A DNA stretch of 9,880 nt from JAWWBG01 sp033721095 (GTDB lineage Bacteria > Actinomycetota > Nitriliruptoria > Nitriliruptorales > Nitriliruptoraceae): contig JAWWBG010000089.1 in assembly GCA_033721095.1 (NCBI GenBank), forward strand, positions 1-9,880, given 5' to 3'. The notes below the pieces were generated by a model, which had not been told where the DNA came from, ran no database searches, and saw only the letters and a list, made by a program, of their open reading frames with translations. Each line of letters begins with the position of its first letter. The stretch's first letter is position 1. This document shows positions 4,793 through 9,880 of this stretch, piece by piece. The translations under genes and the position numbers were made by a program.

Positions 4793-6981
4793 ACCGAGCG
4801 GGCATCCTGCGGGGCACCGGCCTCGCGGCGTCGATCCTCGTCATCGCATTCTTCGCGGTGCGCGGCAGCGACGGCTCGCTCAGTGCGCAATTGTTCACGG
4901 ACCTGTTCATCGACGGGCTCCGACGCGGTGGCATCTTCGCGTTGGCTGGCCTCGGCCTGGTCCTCACCTACAAGGCCACGGGCGTGTTCAACTTCGCCTA
5001 CGGCGCGATTGGTGCACTCGTTGCGTTCGTGCTCTGGCAGTTGCACCTCGGCTGGGGCTGGTCGTTGTGGATCGCGGCGCCTCTGGCCCTGCTCGTGTTC
5101 GGGCCCGGTGTCGGCGTTGCCCTCGAACGGGTGGTGTTCCGACCCCTCGAGTCCCGTGGCGCCGGGGTAGCCGAACAGCTGGTCGCCACCGTCGGCATCT
5201 ACGTCATCACGGTCGGGATCGCCATCCGCATCTGGACCGCGTCGACCAAGCAGGCGCCGAAGCTGTTCCCGGACGACCCGATCGCCTGGACCACCCCCAT
5301 CACCGTCGGCGGCGACAGGCTCGTCCTGCGCTTCGGGGCCAACCAGATCGGGATCATCGCGCTGGCTGTCCTCCTCAGCCTCGCACTGGGCTTCCTGTTC
5401 ACGCGAACCGCGCTTGGCACGCGGATCCGCGCCGTGGTCGATCGTCGAGAGCTGGCCGAGTTGGCGGCCATCGACGCCAACCGGGTCTCGGCCTTCGCCT
5501 GGGGGATGGGCGCCGGCCTGGCCGGCCTGACCGGCGTGCTCCTGGCTCCGGCCAGTTTTGGTGTCGACGCCGTACGACTGCCGCTCGTCATCATCGAGAC
5601 CTTCGCCGTGGCCGTCCTCGCTCGCCTCACGTCCCTGCCGCGCGCGATCCTCGGCGGCGTGTTCCTCGGCTTCATCTCGTCGTTCGCCGACGCCTTCAGC
5701 TTCGGGGACATCACCGAGTACATCGGCCTGTCGAACTCGGTCACCGAGTCCGTCGCACGCCTCCTCGACCCGCTGATTCCCAGCATCGCGGTCGTGGTGC
5801 TCCTCGCGGCCCTCATGTTCACCCGGATCTCGGGCTCGATCGGTCGCGACGACGACGGCCCGGGAATCGTCAGCCGGGCGGTCGTGGCCGGCAGGGCCAA
5901 TCCGGCAGTGTCACGGGCGCTCAAGCTGGCGGTCATCCTGCTGTTCGTCGCGTTGCCGCTCGGCCTCGACACCGGCAGCTTCGGATTTGCGCATCGAATG
6001 GTCGGGCTTGCGATCGTCCTGCTGTCCATCGTTGCCGTGACCGGGTTCTCCGGACACATCACGCTCGGCCAGGCAGGCTTTGCGGGACTGGGCGGACTCC
6101 TGACCGCCAGGATCCACGCCGGCGAGTTCCTCGGGCTGCCGGAGCTTCCCGTCATCCCCTCGATGCTGTTGGCCGGCCTCGTGTGCGTGTTTGCCGGGTT
6201 CTTCGCAGCGTGGCCGGCACTCCGGCGTCGCGGGCTGTTCCTCGGCCTGACCACGCTGGCGATCGGCCTGGTGCTCCAGCGATTCGTCTTCGAGAACTTC
6301 TACTTCAACGCAGCCACGCGCATGTCGGCCGAAAAGCCCGAGGGCCTCGACGGCGACGTGGCGTTCTACTTCTTCGAGCTCGTGGTCCTCGGCATCGCGG
6401 TCTTCGTGACGAACAACCTGCGGCGCGGGCGACTTGGCAGGATCCTCGCGGCCATGCGGGACTCCGAGACCGCCAGCCGGTCGGTCGGCATCGGGCTGCG
6501 CCGCTACAAGCTGTTCATCTTCTCGGTCAGCGCATTCATGGCCGGCATCGGCGGCTCGCTCATGACCCAGGGCGCCGAGGCCTTCAGCTCCGAGTCCTAC
6601 GTCGCGTTCCTCAGCCTGCTCTGGTTCGCCGCCGTCTACGTCGCGGGGATCACCAGCATCTACGGTGCGCTGCTGGCCGCCGCATTGCTGACGGTGTTCC
6701 AGGTGTTCGTTGACCTGCCGGGGCTGTCGTTCCTGATCGTCGGTCTCGCCGCGTTGCTCCTCGGCAAGCTGCCGGGCGGCATCGTGGGGCTTGTCCAACG
6801 CGTCGCGTTCGGGCGCTGGGTTCCCGCCGGCCTCGCCGAGGCGTACGCAGCGGGGTCGTCCGCCTCCTCCTCGGAAGCACCGGATCCACTGGTCGCAACG
6901 GACTTCGCTGGCCAGGTGCTCGAGGAGGCCGACGAGGCGCGCCGGTCGCCGGCATTGGCCGGCACCGAGGGGCGACGCTGA
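4789..6981 (+). CDS. livHM: Fused LivH-LivM permease of a branched-chain amino acid type ABC importer
   Basis: The 730-residue polytopic membrane protein joins two permeases normally made separately. The LivH half (about 1-340) carries LTYKATGVFNFAYGAIG near residue 60 and a cytoplasmic coupling loop LGTRIRAVVDRRELAELAAI near 209. The LivM half (about 370-690) carries GFSGHITLGQAGFAGLGG near 420 and its coupling loop LGRILAAMRDSETASRSVGI near 549. A hydrophilic Ser/Glu-rich tail of about 45 residues ends the protein. One chain would therefore form the whole transmembrane pore of a HAAT-family importer. Substrates of this family include branched-chain amino acids, amides, urea and aromatic or other carboxylates, so the name alone does not give the substrate. 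The start is GTG at 4789, overlapping the previous stop. An ATG five bases earlier is out of frame. Its TGA shares one base with the livG ATG. Confidence 0.93.
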   Translation: MNRAGILRGTGLAASILVIAFFAVRGSDGSLSAQLFTDLFIDGLRRGGIFALAGLGLVLTYKATGVFNFAYGAIGALVAFVLWQLHLGWGWSLWIAAPLALLVFGPGVGVALERVVFRPLESRGAGVAEQLVATVGIYVITVGIAIRIWTASTKQAPKLFPDDPIAWTTPITVGGDRLVLRFGANQIGIIALAVLLSLALGFLFTRTALGTRIRAVVDRRELAELAAIDANRVSAFAWGMGAGLAGLTGVLLAPASFGVDAVRLPLVIIETFAVAVLARLTSLPRAILGGVFLGFISSFADAFSFGDITEYIGLSNSVTESVARLLDPLIPSIAVVVLLAALMFTRISGSIGRDDDGPGIVSRAVVAGRANPAVSRALKLAVILLFVALPLGLDTGSFGFAHRMVGLAIVLLSIVAVTGFSGHITLGQAGFAGLGGLLTARIHAGEFLGLPELPVIPSMLLAGLVCVFAGFFAAWPALRRRGLFLGLTTLAIGLVLQRFVFENFYFNAATRMSAEKPEGLDGDVAFYFFELVVLGIAVFVTNNLRRGRLGRILAAMRDSETASRSVGIGLRRYKLFIFSVSAFMAGIGGSLMTQGAEAFSSESYVAFLSLLWFAAVYVAGITSIYGALLAAALLTVFQVFVDLPGLSFLIVGLAALLLGKLPGGIVGLVQRVAFGRWVPAGLAEAYAAGSSASSSEAPDPLVATDFAGQVLEEADEARRSPALAGTEGRR

Positions 6982-7769
6982 TGGCACTTCTCGAAGTGGA
7001 CGGCATCACCAAGGCCTTCGGCGGGTTGGTTGCGGTGGACAACATGAGCCTGTCGGTTGACGCAGGCTCCATCACGGCGCTCATCGGGCCCAACGGCGCC
7101 GGCAAGACCACGACGTTCAACTGCATCACGGGCCTGCTGACACCCGACGCCGGCGAGGTGCTCCTCGACGGGCAGGATCTGTCGAAGCTCGAGGTCCACC
7201 ACCGCGCCAATGCCGGGCTCGGGCGCACCTTCCAGCGGCTCGAGGTCTTCGCCGGCATGACGGTCTTCGAGAACTGCCAGGTCGCCGCCGAGGTTGCGCT
7301 GCCCGGTCACATCTTCGCCAAGGTCCTCGCGCTGCGCGATCGGCCGAATCGCAACGTCATCGAACAGGTCCAGTCTGCGCTCAAGTTGGTCGGCATCGAC
7401 CACCTGTCCGATGTCGTGGCCGGCGAGCTGTCGACCGGCGTCCTTCGTCGTGTCGAGCTGGCCCGGGCCCTGTGCACGCGGCCGCTGGTCCTGCTCCTGG
7501 ACGAGCCAGCGTCGGGCCTCGACGACGAGGAGACGCGCGAGCTCGAGCACGTGCTCCGCAGCATCACGGATGAGGGCATCGGCATCCTGCTGGTCGAGCA
7601 CGACGTCGACCTCGTGCTCCGGGTTGCCAGCTGGATCCACGTTATGGACTTCGGTGAGCCCGTCATGGACGGTCCTCCCGACGCCGTTCGCCGCGACCCG
7701 CGCGTCCAGGCGGTCTACCTGGGCGTCGATGAGGGGCATCTGCTCGACGACGCGGGGGCGCCGCGATGA
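6981..7769 (+). CDS. livG: LivG-type ATP-binding protein of the ABC importer
   Basis: This 262-residue nucleotide-binding subunit energises the fused permease from the cytosolic side. Walker A is GPNGAGKTT at residues 36-44 (Lys42). The extended loop after Walker A and the GRTFQRLEVFAGMTVFEN segment are typical of LivG. Walker B is LVLLLDEPASGL with Asp174 and Glu175, and the switch histidine is His207 (LVEHD). The ABC signature at 150-157 reads LSTGVLRR instead of the usual LSxGQQRR. Leu, Ser and Gly are kept, but both glutamines are replaced. Length is normal for the family. TGATG joins it to the permease gene, and ATGA (7766-7769) joins it to livF, so all three should be translationally coupled. 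Partnership with LivF as a heterodimeric ATPase is expected from the family. Confidence 0.93.
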   Translation: MALLEVDGITKAFGGLVAVDNMSLSVDAGSITALIGPNGAGKTTTFNCITGLLTPDAGEVLLDGQDLSKLEVHHRANAGLGRTFQRLEVFAGMTVFENCQVAAEVALPGHIFAKVLALRDRPNRNVIEQVQSALKLVGIDHLSDVVAGELSTGVLRRVELARALCTRPLVLLLDEPASGLDDEETRELEHVLRSITDEGIGILLVEHDVDLVLRVASWIHVMDFGEPVMDGPPDAVRRDPRVQAVYLGVDEGHLLDDAGAPR

Positions 7770-8503
7770 GCGCGACCCTCGAGCTCGACGGCGTGTCCGG
7801 TGGCTACGGCAAGGTGCAGGTCCTTCGCGACCTGTCGTTCGTCGTGCCGGCCGGCAGCGTCGTCGCGCTGGTTGGACCCAACGGCGTGGGCAAGACCTCG
7901 ACGCTGAGAGCCATCACGGGCCTGCTGGACGTCACGGGTGGCGACATCCGGCTCGATGGCCAGCGGCTCAACGGCCTTGCGACGTCACGGATCGCCCGCA
8001 GCGGTGTCGTGCTCATTCCGGAAGGCCGCGGAATCTTCCCCGGGCTGACCGTCGGGGACAACCTCGAAGCGATGGCCCGCGCCGTGGGCACAGCCGACCC
8101 CGATGCACGGATCCAGGAGGCCCTCGAGCTGTTCCCCCGTCTGGCCGAGCGCCGCACCCAGCGCGCCGGGACCCTGTCGGGAGGTGAGCAGCAGATGCTC
8201 GCCATGAGCCGGGCATTCCTCGCCGACCCCAAGGTCCTGCTGCTCGACGAGATCTCGATGGGCCTGGCGCCATTGATCACCGAGGACCTGTTCACGGCGA
8301 TCGCCGAGCTCAAGGAACTGGGCGTGACGATCCTGCTCGTCGAGCAGTTCCTCACGCATGCGCTGCGCCTGGCGGATCTCTGTTACGTCATGAGCCGCGG
8401 CACGATCGTCTATCGGGGTGACCCGGGCGAGATCGCCTCCGGCGCTGCCGTCGCCGAGTACCTGGGGTCGACGGCCCTGGCCCAAGGGGCACCCGGGTCC
8501 TAG
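7766..8503 (+). CDS. livF: LivF-type ATP-binding protein of the ABC importer
   Basis: This 245-residue second ATPase subunit has all family motifs. Walker A is GPNGVGKTS at residues 37-45 (Lys43). The LivF-typical PEGRGIFPGLTVGDNL follows, then a canonical signature LSGGEQQM at 137-144. Walker B is VLLLDEISMGLAP with Asp161 and Glu162; Ile163 replaces the common Pro. LLVEQ closes the motif set. It is the last gene of the plus-strand run. The ATG lies inside the ATGA overlap with livG. Its stop TAG (8501-8503) falls within the palindrome CTAG, whose other strand gives the stop of the convergent binding-protein gene, so there is no intergenic space for a conventional terminator. Transcription must end inside or beyond the opposing gene. 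Confidence 0.94.
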   Translation: MSATLELDGVSGGYGKVQVLRDLSFVVPAGSVVALVGPNGVGKTSTLRAITGLLDVTGGDIRLDGQRLNGLATSRIARSGVVLIPEGRGIFPGLTVGDNLEAMARAVGTADPDARIQEALELFPRLAERRTQRAGTLSGGEQQMLAMSRAFLADPKVLLLDEISMGLAPLITEDLFTAIAELKELGVTILLVEQFLTHALRLADLCYVMSRGTIVYRGDPGEIASGAAVAEYLGSTALAQGAPGS

Positions 8504-9880
8504 GTAGCCGGCGTGTACGCGATCCAGGACAGGCCACGATCGCAGTACGGGACGGTCGTCACGGCCTTGAAGTTGCGGATCGACTGGTCCCACTTCGAGA
8601 TGATCAGGCATTCGCGCTGGTCGTTGCCCGCCGTCGAATACTCGATGCGCTGCCAGTGAATCGGGCTGAGCAGGCCGTCGACCGTCTCCAGTCGGCTCAG
8701 CGGAATGTTGGGGTCGTTCGAGCGCTCAAAGTCTTCCAATCGTTCCATCAGGCCCACACGGGTCAGGTCCGCGCCCATCGACGCAGCGGTGTCGCTGAAC
8801 ATCTTGGCCGCCGCCCAGCCTTCGAGGGCCCACTGGTGAAGGTTGTCGTCGTACTCCTGGCCGTAGGTCTGCCGGATCACGTCACGGAACAGCTTGACCT
8901 CCGGGTGGGCAACATCGCTGTTGGGGCGTGACTCGCCCCAGATGTAGGCGACGTCCTTGCAGTAGTCCGGGAACTGGTCGACCCGGCGGGTGAACCCCTG
9001 GGTCGTGCTGATCTTGCCCTTGATCGGCACGGCCTTGCGCTCGAGGGCCTCGCACAGCTTCTGGTTGCCCGTGGCGTCGATCGTGTCCCAGACGCCATCC
9101 ACGCCCTCGGCCAGCATCTGCGATGCGACCGAGTCAAAGTTCGGGAAGGCCGCGTTGACCCGGTAGCCGGTGACCTCGAGGCCCTCGCTGGGGGCCGCAT
9201 TCTGGATGAACGTCGCGAAGGACTCCGACACCGGAATGTCGTAGAACACGACACCGACGTGCGTGATCCCGAGGTTCTGCTTGGCCCAACGGAACTGGAG
9301 GCCCTGGCTCCACAGCTGGCCCTCGTAGCCGACCTCGCCGTCGCGTGGGTACTCGCTGCCCCGGATCGAGAACAAGGTCGGCCAGGTCGTGTATTCATTG
9401 CCGATCGGCTGGCCCCCGACGTCAGGAACGCCGGCGTTGGAGACGTCCTCGGCGCCCGCGTAGGCGCGGGTGTAGGTCGCGACCAGCGCAAAGACCTCTT
9501 CCTCGTTGATGAGGAAGTTGGTGCACTGCTTGTTGCGCTCGGGATCCTCGGCGTCGTCGCACTGGACGACCTCGACTCGTCGGCCGTTGATCCCGCCCTG
9601 CGTGTTCAACCAGTTGAAGTAGGCGATCGCGCCCTCGGCGCCAGGCGCGAAGGCCAACGGCCCCAGGGGCCCGGTGCGGCTGAACAGGACGCCGACCTTG
9701 ATGGTGTCCGCGGTCACGCCGACGTCGGAGGCGTAGTTCGGCTCCGTCGGCCCGCTGGGCCCTCCCGAGCCTCCGGATCCGCCCGTGCCGCCGTTGTTCG
9801 AGCCCGGCCCTGCCGTGGGTTGGGGACCGGGGTTGGCCACGCCGGGGCCCGGGTTCGGCCCGGCCGTGGCAGATGGGTCG
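8500..9880 (-). CDS. LIV/amide-type periplasmic substrate-binding protein of the ABC importer (N-terminus outside window)
   Basis: About 460 residues are visible, ending in LSWIAYTPAT. The binding domain opens with DTIKVGVLFSRTGPLGPLAF, followed by GGINGRRVEVVQCDDAEDPE, typical of type I periplasmic binding proteins of the LivJ/LivK (Peripla_BP_6) group. It has the two-lobed fold length of roughly 400 residues and several cysteines that could pair. Ahead of it lies a Gly/Pro/Ser/Asn-rich linker of about 45 residues. The apparent start, a GTG at 9840, lies inside this linker and the frame stays open to 9880. The real start, presumably a lipoprotein or Sec signal, is therefore upstream and unseen. 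It is encoded opposite to the permease and ATPases and overlaps livF by 4 nt tail to tail, so its promoter lies outside the window. Pairing with this importer rests on proximity. The substrate cannot be assigned. Confidence 0.9.
   Translation of the reverse strand, partial: DPSATAGPNPGPGVANPGPQPTAGPGSNNGGTGGSGGSGGPSGPTEPNYASDVGVTADTIKVGVLFSRTGPLGPLAFAPGAEGAIAYFNWLNTQGGINGRRVEVVQCDDAEDPERNKQCTNFLINEEEVFALVATYTRAYAGAEDVSNAGVPDVGGQPIGNEYTTWPTLFSIRGSEYPRDGEVGYEGQLWSQGLQFRWAKQNLGITHVGVVFYDIPVSESFATFIQNAAPSEGLEVTGYRVNAAFPNFDSVASQMLAEGVDGVWDTIDATGNQKLCEALERKAVPIKGKISTTQGFTRRVDQFPDYCKDVAYIWGESRPNSDVAHPEVKLFRDVIRQTYGQEYDDNLHQWALEGWAAAKMFSDTAASMGADLTRVGLMERLEDFERSNDPNIPLSRLETVDGLLSPIHWQRIEYSTAGNDQRECLIISKWDQSIRNFKAVTTVPYCDRGLSWIAYTPAT

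Noticed and set aside
4749..6713. 654-codon plus-strand open frame over the permease gene
   Set aside because: It is in another frame of livHM, with an Arg/Pro/His-rich translation and no domain. The overlapping frame encodes a recognisable membrane protein.
5199..6987. Two long minus-strand open frames opposite livHM (5199-6254 and 5911-6987)
   Set aside because: Both translations are low-complexity charged or Ser/Arg-rich sequence with no motifs. They reflect the absence of stops in G+C-rich DNA.
8480..8540. Bidirectional terminator between livF and the binding-protein gene
   Set aside because: The genes overlap at CTAG and I found no stable GC-rich stem followed by a T run on either strand.

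Overview
The window looks like chromosomal DNA of a high-G+C Gram-positive bacterium (Actinomycetota). The reasons are G+C-rich third codon positions throughout, GTG starts, tightly overlapping ATGA/GTGA gene junctions, and a fused LivH-LivM permease beside a surface protein with a proline-rich stalk. Acidimicrobiia or a related lineage is my impression only. I see no mobile element, tRNA, rRNA or CRISPR array.

Layout. (1) Positions 1-2530, minus strand: a four-gene run read right to left. It holds a small 2,4'-dihydroxyacetophenone-dioxygenase-like cupin, a classical short-chain dehydrogenase, a ketol-acid-reductoisomerase-like protein, and the first 74 residues of an unrecognised protein that leaves the window. 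The last three are joined by 4-nt ATGA overlaps. (2) Positions 2531-2743: a divergent control region with two near-perfect palindromes sharing an identical 19-nt core, one close to each start codon. (3) Positions 2744-8503, plus strand: a five-gene run. It encodes a secreted, C-terminally membrane-anchored protein, a two-helix membrane protein with a cytosolic HxxxC...CxxC domain, and a branched-chain-amino-acid-type (HAAT/LIV) ABC importer made of one fused permease and two ATPases (LivG, LivF). (4) Positions 8500-9880, minus strand: a LIV-type substrate-binding protein whose N-terminus lies outside the window. It converges on livF, and the two stop codons share one CTAG.

Interpretation (inference). 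The twin operators suggest that one regulator, not encoded here, controls both the catabolic-looking enzyme run and the importer run. The simplest reading is an uptake-and-degradation locus: binding protein and LIV-type importer bring in a small carboxylate, amide, ketone or aromatic compound, and the dehydrogenase, cupin dioxygenase and KARI-like protein process it. The substrate cannot be read from the sequence. The least expected elements are the KARI-like protein, which appears to lack the catalytic His and Lys of true KARI, and the two uncharacterised envelope proteins leading the transporter operon.
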